Below the pieces are notes generated by a model. That model was not told the origin of the DNA. It ran no database searches and was given only the letters and a program-made list of their open reading frames with translations. The position numbers and the translations under genes were made by a program. From Hoylesella pleuritidis JCM 14110 (GTDB lineage Bacteria; Bacteroidota; Bacteroidia; Bacteroidales; Bacteroidaceae), in NCBI RefSeq assembly GCF_000613725.1, contig NZ_BAJN01000006.1, positions 1 to 64,000 of the forward strand: a DNA stretch of 64,000 bases, given 5' to 3'. Shown piece by piece: positions 28,467 through 37,541 of the stretch. The stretch's first letter is position 1. Every line of letters starts with the position of its first letter.

Positions 28467-28546
28467 ATTAGCTGTTAATCAGCGTGCAACTAACAGTTAA
28501 TCGCATTGCGTTTAACGCTTTTCGCCGTATGATTAACAGTTAATTG
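28467..28546. repeat. 22-bp repeat array 3
   Basis: Units start at 28467 (ATTAGCTGTTAATCAGCGTG), 28489 (ACTAACAGTTAATCGCATTG), 28511 (21 bp, TTTAACGCTTTTCGCC) and 28532 (ATTAACAGTTAATTG, partial). Confidence 0.8.
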
Positions 28547-28559
28547 AAAACCGATTAAA

Positions 28560-28619
28560 ACAAAAGGACAAAAGGGCAGAATTTATCGGTGGTGCCGATA
28601 GGCCCTTATGTCCTTTTGT
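28560..28619 (-). terminator. terminator of the OPT transporter gene
   Basis: ACAAAAGGACAAAAGGG (from 28560) pairs with CCCTTATGTCCTTTTGT (to 28619) with one mismatch, and an inner TATCGG/CCGATA stem (28584-28600) adds to it. On the minus strand it is followed by a T-rich stretch. Located 43 bp past the OPT stop. Confidence 0.75.
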
Positions 28620-28661
28620 TCTTATGTCTGTAAACCTTGTATTTCTATTTGGATAGGAGAT

Positions 28662-30644
28662 TTATCGAGGTCTTGTGGCTCTGATGAAATAAACTATCAG
28701 CAGAAGATAAGCGCCGAGCGCGCAGAGTTCTGACAGCGGGTCGGCTAACCACGCATTGTTGATCAAGTTAACACCGGCAAACCGCAGTAGTGCACTTACA
28801 ACTCCCATCAAGGCGCCGCCGGCAATAAATCCGCTGGCAATGAGTGTGCCTTTCTCATTGCGTGCCTTGTTTTCTGCTTCGTTTTTAGAGCGAGTTGTGA
28901 CAAACCAATTGACTGCGCCACCTACAAGCAGCGGAATGTTCAGTTGCAAGGGAATGAACATTCCAAGCGCAAAAGCCAATGCCGGGATTCTGCACCACGT
29001 GAGAACGATGGCAATCACAGCACCGATGGCATAGAGAATCCACGGGGCGCCGACACCGTTCATCAGCGGATCGATGACTGCTGCCATTGCATTAGCCTGC
29101 GGTGCAGCCAACTGTCCGCTGGTGAAACCATAAGTTTCGTTGAGCAACATCATTACACCACCCACCGTGGCAGCGGAAACCAGCGTGCCGAGAAACTTCC
29201 ACGTCTCTTGTTTTCGCGGTGTGGTGCCGAGCCAATAACCGATTTTGAGGTCTGTAATGAATGAACCTGCCATTGAAAGAGCCGTACATACCACGCCGCC
29301 CATAATCAAAGCGGCTACCATTCCGCCCGGACCCTTCAGTCCGACGGCTACCATTACGACCGATGCTAAAATCAAAGTCATCAGCGTCATACCCGAAACA
29401 GGATTGGAGCCGACAATGGCTATGGCGTTGGCTGCAACCGTAGTGAATAGGAATGCAATTACTGTGACAAGCAGAATACCCACAAGAGCGAAGAGTAGGT
29501 TATCCATTACGCCGAACCAGAAGAAAAGAAAGGTGATGAGAAGTGCCGTTCCTGATCCGATGGCAATGAGTTTAAAAGAGATATCGCGTTGTGTACGTAC
29601 TTGTTGTTTGATTTCGTCGCTACCACCGCGCAGCTCTTTCCCTGCCAGTGAAACAGCCCCTTTGATGATGCCCCACGACTTGATAATGCCGATGATTCCG
29701 GCCATTGCGATGCCTCCGATACCGATACTCTTGCCGTAAGCAGCGAAGATTTGTTCGGGAGACATCGCTCCGACAGCCGTTGTTATGCTCGGATCCCAAA
29801 GGCTGAGCACCTCATCGTGATACAGAATAGACATTCCCGGTACGATCAACCACCACACAGTGAGTGATCCGAGACAGATATACAGCGCGTATTTCAGTCC
29901 GATGATGTAGCCCAATCCTAACACTGCGGCTCCTGTGTTGACCTTAAACACCAGTTTGGCTTTGTCCGCCAGTATTTGTCCTAAGCCCACGACGCGTGTC
30001 GTAAAATTCTCATTCCACAATCCGAATGTAGCGATGATGAAGTCATAAAGCCCGCCGACGAGTCCTGCAAGGAGCAGAGGCTTGGCCTGACTGCCGCCTT
30101 TGGCACCGCTCACTAATACCTGCGTGGTGGCCGTTGCCTCGGGAAATGGGTACTTGCCGTGCATATCGCTGACGAAGAATTTGCGAAAAGGAATCAGGAA
30201 AAGGATTCCGATGACTCCGCCTAAAAGTGAAGATATGAAGATTTTTAAGAACGAAGCGCTCATATCCGGATATTTGGCTTGCAGGATATAAATGGCTGGT
30301 AGCGTGAAGATTGCACCTGCCACAACGGCCCCCGAACAAGCACCGATGCTCTGAATGATAACGTTCTCGCCTAAGGCTCGTGACCGATGGGCGGCCGTCG
30401 AAACGCCCACGGCAATGATGGCGATAGGTATGGCGGCCTCAAATACTTGTCCGACTTTCAGTCCCAGATATGCAGCGGCGGCCGAGAATAGCATAGCCAT
30501 CAGGATTCCCCACGTAACCGACCATCCGTTTACTTCCGGGTAAGTCTGTTGTGGACTCATTATCGGTTCGTATTCTTCTCCTTCTTTCAATTCTCTGAAT
30601 GCGTTTTCGGGCAGTTGCACCGCCTCTTTCTCTTGTTCTTTCAT
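28662..30644 (-). CDS. OPT-family oligopeptide transporter
   Basis: The 660-residue protein has about 14-16 TM segments and the OPT-family pattern, including WGILMAMLFSAAAAYLGLKV near the N-terminus, GKYPFPEATATTQVLVSG, and NPVSGMTLMTLILAS. OPT proteins take up peptides or metal chelates with protons; the substrate is unknown here. The cytoplasmic N-terminus ends in the EPIMSPQQTYPEVNGWSVTW motif typical of the bacterial branch. It is monocistronic, with a -7 box at 30679-30672. Confidence 0.92.
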   Translation of the reverse strand: MKEQEKEAVQLPENAFRELKEGEEYEPIMSPQQTYPEVNGWSVTWGILMAMLFSAAAAYLGLKVGQVFEAAIPIAIIAVGVSTAAHRSRALGENVIIQSIGACSGAVVAGAIFTLPAIYILQAKYPDMSASFLKIFISSLLGGVIGILFLIPFRKFFVSDMHGKYPFPEATATTQVLVSGAKGGSQAKPLLLAGLVGGLYDFIIATFGLWNENFTTRVVGLGQILADKAKLVFKVNTGAAVLGLGYIIGLKYALYICLGSLTVWWLIVPGMSILYHDEVLSLWDPSITTAVGAMSPEQIFAAYGKSIGIGGIAMAGIIGIIKSWGIIKGAVSLAGKELRGGSDEIKQQVRTQRDISFKLIAIGSGTALLITFLFFWFGVMDNLLFALVGILLVTVIAFLFTTVAANAIAIVGSNPVSGMTLMTLILASVVMVAVGLKGPGGMVAALIMGGVVCTALSMAGSFITDLKIGYWLGTTPRKQETWKFLGTLVSAATVGGVMMLLNETYGFTSGQLAAPQANAMAAVIDPLMNGVGAPWILYAIGAVIAIVLTWCRIPALAFALGMFIPLQLNIPLLVGGAVNWFVTTRSKNEAENKARNEKGTLIASGFIAGGALMGVVSALLRFAGVNLINNAWLADPLSELCALGAYLLLIVYFIRATRPR

Positions 30645-30671
30645 ATGGATTTTGTTGGTTGTTTATGGATG

Positions 30672-30679
30672 CAAAGATA
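30672..30679 (-). promoter_or_regulatory. -7 box of the OPT gene
   Basis: TATCTTTG on the minus strand, 27 bases before the ATG. No clear -33 box. Confidence 0.4.
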
Positions 30680-30793
30680 ACGGAAATATTTGATTAAATC
30701 AGAAAAAGAGATGTGATTATTTGTCGTTCGAGAGTTGACACGAGAGGGGAAAATGGGAAATTGCTGTTGATTGGGTTGATTTCTGTGTTTTAA

Positions 30794-30825
30794 TTTGCGT
30801 GAAATAAATGAAAAAGTTACCTTTG
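30794..30825 (+). promoter_or_regulatory. promoter of the M6 protease gene
   Basis: TTTG (30794-30797), 20 nt, then TACCTTTG (30818-30825). The start codon is 25 bases further on. Confidence 0.7.
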
Positions 30826-30850
30826 TGAAAATTTAAATACATACATACCG

Positions 30851-33028
30851 ATGAAAAAACAAATCTTATTATGGGTGTTGATAATGGTTGTGTCGGCAGC
30901 CGAAGCTGTCCCTGCGCAACGCGGAATATGGAAGATTATCCGATTGGCAGACGGTAGTCGGGTACGAGTTGAGTTGTGTGGAGACGAATATCTGCACTAT
31001 TGGCGTGCCGCAGACGGCATTTGTTATATTCAGAGTGACGGCGATTCTGTTTATCGTGCCGTAGACGGTGCGATATCGGAGACGATGAGTCGTACTGCTG
31101 TCCATCGTTTGGGGACAAGTCGACAGATGCGGCACGGAGCGGCAAGATTACCCAAGAGCCGAACTGCTTATACTGGAAAGAAGCGCGGTTTGATTATTTT
31201 GGCTGAGTTTAAAGACAAGCCTTTTCAGGCGGCACACGACAAACCGCTATATCTCCGTATTGCCAATGAGGAAGGATTTACTTCGTCCGATGGATTCAAA
31301 GGTAGTGTCTCGGACTATTTCAAGGCACAGAGCGGTGGTTTGTTCGATTTGAAATTCGATATTGTAGGGCCCGTCCGATTGCCTGAGAAGTATGCTTATT
31401 ATGGCCGAAATAACGACGAACATGCTGGTGAAATGATAGCTCGAGCCTGCCTTTTGGCTGCTGATTCAGTGAATTTTGCCGACTATGATTGGGACGGAGA
31501 CGGCGAAGTGGAGCAAGTTTTTGTTCTCTACGCCGGTCACGGTGAGGCTTCTTGGGATGATGCCAACACGATTTGGCCGCACAAATGGACTTTGTCAGCA
31601 TCTGATTACGGAAAAACCGTGAGAATAGACGGCGTTACCGTGAATACTTATGCGTGCAGCAGCGAGCTCGGATTTAATGGAATCGACGGTATCGGAACCA
31701 TCTGTCACGAGTTCACGCATTGTTTGGGATTGCCCGATTTCTATGACACGGGTGGCAAAGGACACTATGGAATGGGCAGTTGGGACTTGATGAGCAGTGG
31801 CTGTTATAATCAGGGCGGTTTCATTCCGGCCGGATATACAAGTTATGAAAAAATGTTTTGCGGATGGCTTACGCCCAAAACGCTGACCGATGATATTTCG
31901 GTGACGGCTATGGAAGCATTGAGTAACGGCGGCAATGCATACATTATCTACAACGATAACCATCGAGACGAATTCTATCTATTGGAGAATCGGCAGCCGA
32001 CAGCGTGGGATGCAGCCCTACCTGGTCGTGGATTGCTTGTGCTACACGTAGATTATGATGCAACGGCGTGGGTAAATAATGTTGTGAATGCTGTCGGTAG
32101 GTTTCGACAGAATGACGGATACACCACGGATTTCAGCAATAATCACCAGCGATTGACCATTTTTCACGCCGATAATGACGATGATTCCCGTTATTGGAGT
32201 GCAGCGCAAGGGGGCTATATGAAGATGACCGAGTCTACGGATGCATATCCTTGCGCCGGTAACGACAGCCTTTGTAATACCTCGAAACCGTCAGCTCGCC
32301 TGTTCAACGCCAATGCTTCGGGTACAAGATTAATGAATAAAGCCGTCAAAGGAATTGTACAAAATGGTGATGGAAGTATCGTCTTTCGCTTTATTTCGAC
32401 AGATTCTGCAGGATCGCTCGAGGCTAAAGGTGATACGATTTTCTATGAGTCGTTCGACCGTTGCAAAGGAGTGGGTGGCAATGACGGTGTTTGGAGCGGA
32501 ACGATTGCAGGCCGGAGCAGTCTTCGCACGGATAATGAAGGTTGGTCATTCCCATATGCTTCGGCTTATGGTGCAAACCAATGTGCGAAGTGCGGAACAG
32601 GAAAAGCGCTTGGAACAGCGGTTACTCCTGCTTTCACTGTGAAAGACGGAACTGTCATTACATTTAAAGTGGCTCCGTGGAATGCCGAAACTAAGTCGGT
32701 GGATTTGAGTATCATCGGTGAAGGTGTGACACTCTCTGCAACATCGTTCGACCTGTCTCCTCGTCAATGGACCACTTGTTCGGCCACGGTTTCTGGGTCG
32801 GGCACTATTCAGGTAAGCATTACACCGGCAGGCAGACGCTTCTTCTTAGACGAGTTCTTGGTTCTTCGCACTGAGGCGACAGGTATCAACCGCGTTACTG
32901 GTCACACCTCACCGTCATCAGATCACCGTATTTTCAGTCTTGATGGACGTTATCTCGGCACAGATCCTTCTGTCTTGAAGACCGGTATATACATCAGAAG
33001 TGGGAAGAAATTACGAATTACTAATTAA
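30851..33028 (+). CDS. secreted M6-family metalloprotease with type IX sorting signal
   Basis: The 725-residue protein has a signal peptide (MKKQILLWVLIMVVSAAEAV, then PAQ). The N-terminal prodomain is followed by an M6 zinc protease domain with CHEFTHCLGLPDFYD (zinc His286 and His290, catalytic Glu287), then GSWDLMSSG, the M6 Met-turn. About 535-670 is a beta-sandwich (DTIFYESFDRCKGVGG ... RRFFLDEFLVL) of the choice-of-anchor/carbohydrate-binding type. The last 45 residues (IFSLDGRYLGTDPSVLKTGI, then YIRSGKKLRI) resemble a type A type IX C-terminal sorting domain. Probably surface-attached or released; could act on host or mucus proteins. Confidence 0.88.
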   Translation: MKKQILLWVLIMVVSAAEAVPAQRGIWKIIRLADGSRVRVELCGDEYLHYWRAADGICYIQSDGDSVYRAVDGAISETMSRTAVHRLGTSRQMRHGAARLPKSRTAYTGKKRGLIILAEFKDKPFQAAHDKPLYLRIANEEGFTSSDGFKGSVSDYFKAQSGGLFDLKFDIVGPVRLPEKYAYYGRNNDEHAGEMIARACLLAADSVNFADYDWDGDGEVEQVFVLYAGHGEASWDDANTIWPHKWTLSASDYGKTVRIDGVTVNTYACSSELGFNGIDGIGTICHEFTHCLGLPDFYDTGGKGHYGMGSWDLMSSGCYNQGGFIPAGYTSYEKMFCGWLTPKTLTDDISVTAMEALSNGGNAYIIYNDNHRDEFYLLENRQPTAWDAALPGRGLLVLHVDYDATAWVNNVVNAVGRFRQNDGYTTDFSNNHQRLTIFHADNDDDSRYWSAAQGGYMKMTESTDAYPCAGNDSLCNTSKPSARLFNANASGTRLMNKAVKGIVQNGDGSIVFRFISTDSAGSLEAKGDTIFYESFDRCKGVGGNDGVWSGTIAGRSSLRTDNEGWSFPYASAYGANQCAKCGTGKALGTAVTPAFTVKDGTVITFKVAPWNAETKSVDLSIIGEGVTLSATSFDLSPRQWTTCSATVSGSGTIQVSITPAGRRFFLDEFLVLRTEATGINRVTGHTSPSSDHRIFSLDGRYLGTDPSVLKTGIYIRSGKKLRITN

Positions 33029-33092
33029 CAAGAAATTACGAATTACTTTAATAATAAGGTAATTCGTTATCCTAAATTCTATATTCGTAATT
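33007..33092. repeat. direct and inverted ATTACGAATTACT copies at the end of the M6 gene
   Basis: GAAATTACGAATTACT occurs at 33007 and again at 33032; ATTCGTAATTT at about 33082-33092 is an inverted copy able to pair with either. The first copy encodes the last five codons and reaches the stop of the protease gene. Confidence 0.6.
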
Positions 33093-33244
33093 TATCTTCT
33101 TACCTTTCCGAGTGCAGTTTCTTTGTTTTCTGTTTCTTTCGTAGAGGGCACGTAAATGCATTGTTAGTTTTGTTTCATATATTTTGTGTTTAATGGATTA
33201 GCCGTGTTTAGGATTCTTTGTCTGATAGAATGATACTAAATGGA

Positions 33245-33286
33245 AAAAGACACAGCCTTGACTGCGAGGTCAGAGCTGTGTCTTTT
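33245..33286 (-). terminator. terminator of clpB
   Basis: AAAAGACACAGC (33245-33256) pairs perfectly with GCTGTGTCTTTT (33275-33286), and TTGAC/GGTCA pairs inside. On the minus strand it ends in TTTTTCC, 16 bp past the clpB stop. Confidence 0.85.
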
Positions 33287-33301
33287 ACTATTACTGAATC
33301 A

Positions 33302-35889
33302 TTAATTGCGGAAAACGAGGCTGTTTCCGAACGAATCAATGGTGATGGGTTTATCGTTGGAAACCTCGCTTGCGAGGATCTTTTTAGACAAATCGTTGAG
33401 CACGTAACGTTGGATGGCACGTTTCACGGGCCGTGCACCGAACTCGGGGTCGTAGCCAATCTCTGCGAGATATTGAATGGCTGCGTCGGTTACTTCAAGT
33501 CGGAAGCCCTGCGGTTCAAGCATCTTCCTAATGGCGTTGATTTGTAGTTTCACGACATCGGCAATCTCTTTCTTGCTCAACGGCAAAAACATAATCGTCT
33601 CGTCGATACGGTTTAAGAACTCGGGGCGTATCATTTTCTTCAGCATTTCCATCACTTGGCTGCGTGTTTCGTCGATAAGTTGATCGCGAGTGGTGTTGTC
33701 GAGCTTCTCGAACTGCTGCTGGATGAATTGACTGCCGAGGTTGGATGTCATAATGATGATGGTGTTTTTGAAGTTCACTGTGCGTCCTTTGTTATCCGTC
33801 AGACGACCATCATCAAGCACTTGCAGCAGAATATTGAACACATCGGGATGTGCTTTCTCGATCTCATCGAATAAAACAACGCTGTAAGGTTTGCGTCTTA
33901 CGGCTTCGGTAAGCTGTCCGCCCTCGTCGTAACCGACGTAACCCGGAGGCGCACCGATGAGTCTCGACACACTGAATTTCTCTTGATACTCGCTCATATC
34001 GATGCGTGTCATCATCGTTTCGTCATTGAAAAGATAATCGGCAAGCGCCTTTGCCAACTCTGTTTTGCCTACCCCAGTGGTACCCAGGAAGATAAACGAG
34101 GCTATCGGGCGCTTAGGGTCTTGTAGTCCGGCCCGCGAACGGCGCACGGCATCACTCACAGCAGTAATCGCTTCGTCCTGACCGATGACGCGTCGATGCA
34201 ACTCCGTTTCCAAATGCAACAGTTTATCGCGCTCGCTTTGCAGCATCTTGGTCACAGGAATACCGGTCCATCGACTTACCACTTCGGCAATATCATCGGC
34301 CGTCACTTCTTCGCGCACCATCGCTTCGCTGCCCTGCGTGGCTTTGAGTTGCAGTTGAATACTGTCGATGTCGTCTTGCAGCGACTTCAATTTTCCGTAA
34401 CGAATCTCGCTACACGTTCGTAATTGCCTTCGCGTTCGGCGCGTTCAGCCTCGAATTTCAGGTTTTCTATATCTTGTTTATCCTGCTGAATCTTGTTTAC
34501 CAGTGCCTTCTCGCCTTCCCATTTGGCGCGGAATGTCTTCTCCTGATCACGTAACTCGGCAATTTCTTGATCCAGTTGCTTTATTTTCGGTTCGTCATTT
34601 TCCCGCTTAATAGCCTCTCGTTCAATCTCCAATTGTTTCAACTTGCGTGTAATCTCATCCAATTCCTCAGGCACCGAGTCGCGTTCCATCCGCAGTTTGG
34701 CGGCTGCTTCATCCATCAAGTCGATGGCTTTGTCGGGTAGGAAGCGGTCGGAGATGTAGCGTTCAGATAGTTTTACGGCCGCGATACACGCATCGTCTTG
34801 AATACGTACCTTGTGATGGTTCTCGTACCTTTCCTTTAAGCCGCGCAGAATACTGATAGCGTCTGTCTCGGAGGGCTCGTCTACCATCACGGTTTGGAAC
34901 CGACGCTCCAGCGCTTTGTCCTTTTCAAAATACTTCTGGTACTCATTCAGCGTCGTCGCACCAATCGCCCGGAGTTCTCCGCGAGCTAAAGCCGGCTTCA
35001 GAATGTTGGCTGCATCCATTGCACCTTCGCCACCGCCGGCTCCCACGAGAGTGTGAATCTCATCGATAAAGAGGATAATTCGGCCCTCGCTGTTGGTTAC
35101 TTCCTTGATCACACTTTTGAGTCGCTCTTCGAATTCACCTTTATATTTAGCGCCGGCAACCAACGCACCCATATCGAGTGAGTAGAGTTGCTTATCCTTT
35201 AAGTTCTCGGGTACATCACCGCGAACGATTCTTTCGGCCAGACCTTCCACGATTGCCGTCTTACCCGTCCCCGGTTCACCTATTAATATCGGGTTATTCT
35301 TGGTGCGGCGAGACAGAATCTGCAATACGCGACGAATCTCGTCGTCGCGTCCGATAACGGGATCGAGCTTGCCGGCGCGGGCATCTGCCACTAAGTTCTT
35401 GGCATATTTCTCAAGCGACTGATAGTTCTCGTCGCCGCTTTGCGATTTTACCTGTTGCCCTTGGCGCAGTTCGTTAATAGCCGCACACATCTCTTTTTCC
35501 GTGCAACCTGCGTCTTTCAGAATACGGCTCGCCGTGGAATTGATTGCCAGCAGAGCCAATAACATCGGTTCGACAGACACGAATTCGTCGCCCAGTTGCT
35601 GCGAAATGTCCTGTGCACGAGTCAAAATTGTGTTCGTTTCATTACTGAGGTAAGGTTGACCACCCTCAACACGCGGCAGATGTTGAATCTCCTGCTCGAC
35701 GAGTGTTTCGATTTGGGCACCGTTGACACCTAATTTCTGAAAGAGATAGGCGGTGATATCCTTAGCCTTGGCAATGATTCCTTGTAGCAGGTGGACGGGT
35801 TCGATGGTCTGCTGACCAGCTCTTTGTGCTGTATTTACAGCCTCCTGAACCGCCTCTTGTGCTTTGATTGTAAATTTGTCAAATGTCAT
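33302..35889 (-). CDS. clpB: ClpB disaggregase, frame broken once
   Basis: Hsp100 AAA+ ATPase that with DnaK dissolves protein aggregates. The N-terminal frame (34387-35889, 500 residues) has the two Clp_N repeats, first ATPase domain ([28 protein letters not shown]) and the coiled middle domain. The C-terminal frame (33302-34390) has the second ATPase domain ([27 protein letters not shown]) and D2-small domain. The break is near 34408, where [11 protein letters not shown] should continue [13 protein letters not shown]; one missing C on the plus strand (CTCGCT for CTCCGCT) explains it. The restored protein has 862 residues, the usual length. Confidence 0.93.
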
Positions 35890-36402
35890 ATCTTTCTCCT
35901 TTCTTCTTATTTTTGTTTTCTGTTAAATAAATTCCAAAAGACGTGCCTATATAAAACAAGGTGACAAATAGGCAGATAAAAGAGACAGAATGACGTAAAT
36001 AAAGGGCGGCTTTATCTCCGTCCTTTCTCCAAAAGGGGGAGAGAAGAGGTGTCTAAAATGAACTTTTGGATGATGAAAATATTGATTTGCGACGCGAATC
36101 CACCGTAAATAGAGTATGAAATCAATATCACTTCCATAAAGTAAAGGGTAATCCGCTATGCGGATAATTGCCTGATGCGTTTTGACGGAGTGGTAACGGT
36201 TGTGGATTGGTGTGAAAAGACAATAGAAGTATCGTTGAAATTTTAGCTGATTCATTCTTTGCTGAGTTTTATTTGTACGTTGACCATTGATATTTGGTGT
36301 AAAATCGCAATAGAATGATTATTGACTTTTTAAATTATTCATCATTTACGGAATTTTGATTTGTATATTGTTGATTTTCAGGAAAATACGGTCTATGCTC
36401 TA

Positions 36403-36490
36403 ATTAACCGTTAATCAGCTTATAATTAACGGTTAAACGTAGTGCGATTAATGGTTAGTTGCACGCCGATTAACGGTTAGTTGCAAGGTG
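36403..36490. repeat. 22-bp repeat array 4 (four perfect-length units)
   Basis: Units start at 36403 (ATTAACCGTTAATCAGC), 36425 (ATTAACGGTTAAACGTAGTG), 36447 (ATTAATGGTTAGTTGCACGC) and 36469 (ATTAACGGTTAGTTGCAAGG). Each is exactly 22 bp, total 88. Confidence 0.9.
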
Positions 36491-36660
36491 ACTGGATGTT
36501 TGTCGGATTTCGGACAAATGACATCCTTTATCAGAGCAGATTCCAAGGACCATCTGACCTGCTATAAAACCAACAGGCAGAAAGGTTGATAGAGCACATT
36601 TTTATACGCAAAAAAACATTAAATATGGTACTGAATGGTGTCAATGTTACTGATTTTTAT

Positions 36661-36668
36661 TATATTTG
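36661..36668 (+). promoter_or_regulatory. -7 box of the winged-helix gene
   Basis: TATATTTG fits TAnnTTTG, about 70 bases before the ATG. No clear -33 box. Confidence 0.4.
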
Positions 36669-36738
36669 TATCGAAAGATGCAAGCTGATAGGGGCCGACT
36701 TGTATTCTAACTGATGTCTAACTTAAAACATTCTTATT

Positions 36739-36960
36739 ATGGAAAAGGCAGTGATTGGTTTTAATGCAGGTAGAGTGTGGCGCTACTTGAAAGACAGAGG
36801 TGAGGCAGATATCAACAAGATGTGCCTCGACTTAGGGCAGAGTTTTGATAATATCAGCCTCGCAGTGGGATGGCTTGCCCGTGAAAATAAGGTGATAATC
36901 CGAAGAAAAGACGGTGCATTGCTGGTATCAATCAATAATGTTGAGTTTGCTTTCGGTTAA
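36739..36960 (+). CDS. small winged-helix protein (DUF2582-like)
   Basis: The 73-residue protein is a single winged helix-turn-helix domain: GFNAGRVWRYLKDRGEADIN, then a recognition-helix segment (SFDNISLAVGWLARENKV) and a beta-wing (IIRRKDGALLVSIN). This matches the small winged-helix family of Bacteroidales known as DUF2582. DNA binding is likely by fold, but no target is known. Its 3' end overlaps the convergent GNAT gene by 29 bases. Confidence 0.82.
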   Translation: MEKAVIGFNAGRVWRYLKDRGEADINKMCLDLGQSFDNISLAVGWLARENKVIIRRKDGALLVSINNVEFAFG

Positions 36961-37459
36961 TATTTGTGCTGCGTTTCTGGTAAGCCAGTCGTGGCGTTCC
37001 ATTGTGTGTGCGGATGATTCCGCAATAAGTGAAACCGGATTTTTGTAACAGATGTTGCATAATCCGGTTATCTTTGTGTGTGTCGATGCGGATATTGGGA
37101 TGGCGCTCCATACACCATTGCAAGCAGAAATTCATCAGTCCGTGCACGGTTCCATCTGATGCGATGCGATGAATCACGCCGTAAGGCTCGTCGTCGAGCC
37201 ATTTCCCGTCGTATATTTCGGTATAAGTCGGCTCTTCGCCCACCCACCAGCAAAAGACGCCTGCAATGTGTCCGTCGTCTGCCAAACATACATAGCTGTG
37301 CCCTTGAGTAATGTCTTCATCAATCAACTCATCCGAAGGGTAGCCCGCAATCCATTGATTTGCGTTTCCGTTCATTGCCATCTGCTCCCGTGCATAGGCA
37401 TAGATGCAGTGCAATGTGTTTCGATCTGCCGTTTCGGCATTTCTGATTTGCATCATCAT
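36932..37459 (-). CDS. GNAT-family N-acetyltransferase
   Basis: From the ATG at 37459 (MMMQIRNAETADRNTLHCIY) the protein has 175 residues. The GNAT fold is suggested by the first strand-helix, the central HSYVCLADDGHIAGVFCWWV strand pair, IHRIASDGTVHGLMNFCLQW (the acetyl-CoA loop and helix region, with a degenerate loop), and IRIDTHKDNRIMQHLLQKSG at the end. Substrate unknown. A longer upstream extension to 37678 is ruled out because the promoter -7 box (TAATTTTG, 37484-37477) lies just before the three tandem ATG codons. Confidence 0.85.
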   Translation of the reverse strand: MMMQIRNAETADRNTLHCIYAYAREQMAMNGNANQWIAGYPSDELIDEDITQGHSYVCLADDGHIAGVFCWWVGEEPTYTEIYDGKWLDDEPYGVIHRIASDGTVHGLMNFCLQWCMERHPNIRIDTHKDNRIMQHLLQKSGFTYCGIIRTHNGTPRLAYQKRSTNINRKQTQHY

Positions 37460-37476
37460 TTTATGTTGGTTGGATG

Positions 37477-37484
37477 CAAAATTA
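37477..37484 (-). promoter_or_regulatory. -7 box of the GNAT gene
   Basis: TAATTTTG on the minus strand, 17 bases before the ATG at 37459. It decides the translation start. Confidence 0.5.
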
Positions 37485-37541
37485 CAAAATAAATCGTATC
37501 CGAAAACGTTGTCATATAATAATATGTATAATAAAACGACA

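Larger units (their letters stand above)
28312..28661. other. 350-bp intergenic region with an array and a terminator
   Basis: Between two minus-strand genes. It holds repeat array 3 (28467-28546) and the terminator of the OPT gene (28560-28619). No gene is seen. Confidence 0.7.
35890..36738. other. 849-bp intergenic region between clpB and the winged-helix gene
   Basis: The longest gap in the window. Seen in it: repeat array 4 (36403-36490) and a -7 box (36661-36668). A CTTTCTCCAAAAGGGGGAGAG stretch near 36028-36048 can form a small hairpin. Weak minus-strand ORF at 35947-36255 has no signs of being a gene. No heat-shock operator that I recognise lies before clpB. Confidence 0.65.

Noticed and set aside
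35947..36255. Minus-strand ORF of 102 codons upstream of clpB
   Set aside because: Composition and lack of any motif suggest chance; covers the clpB leader.
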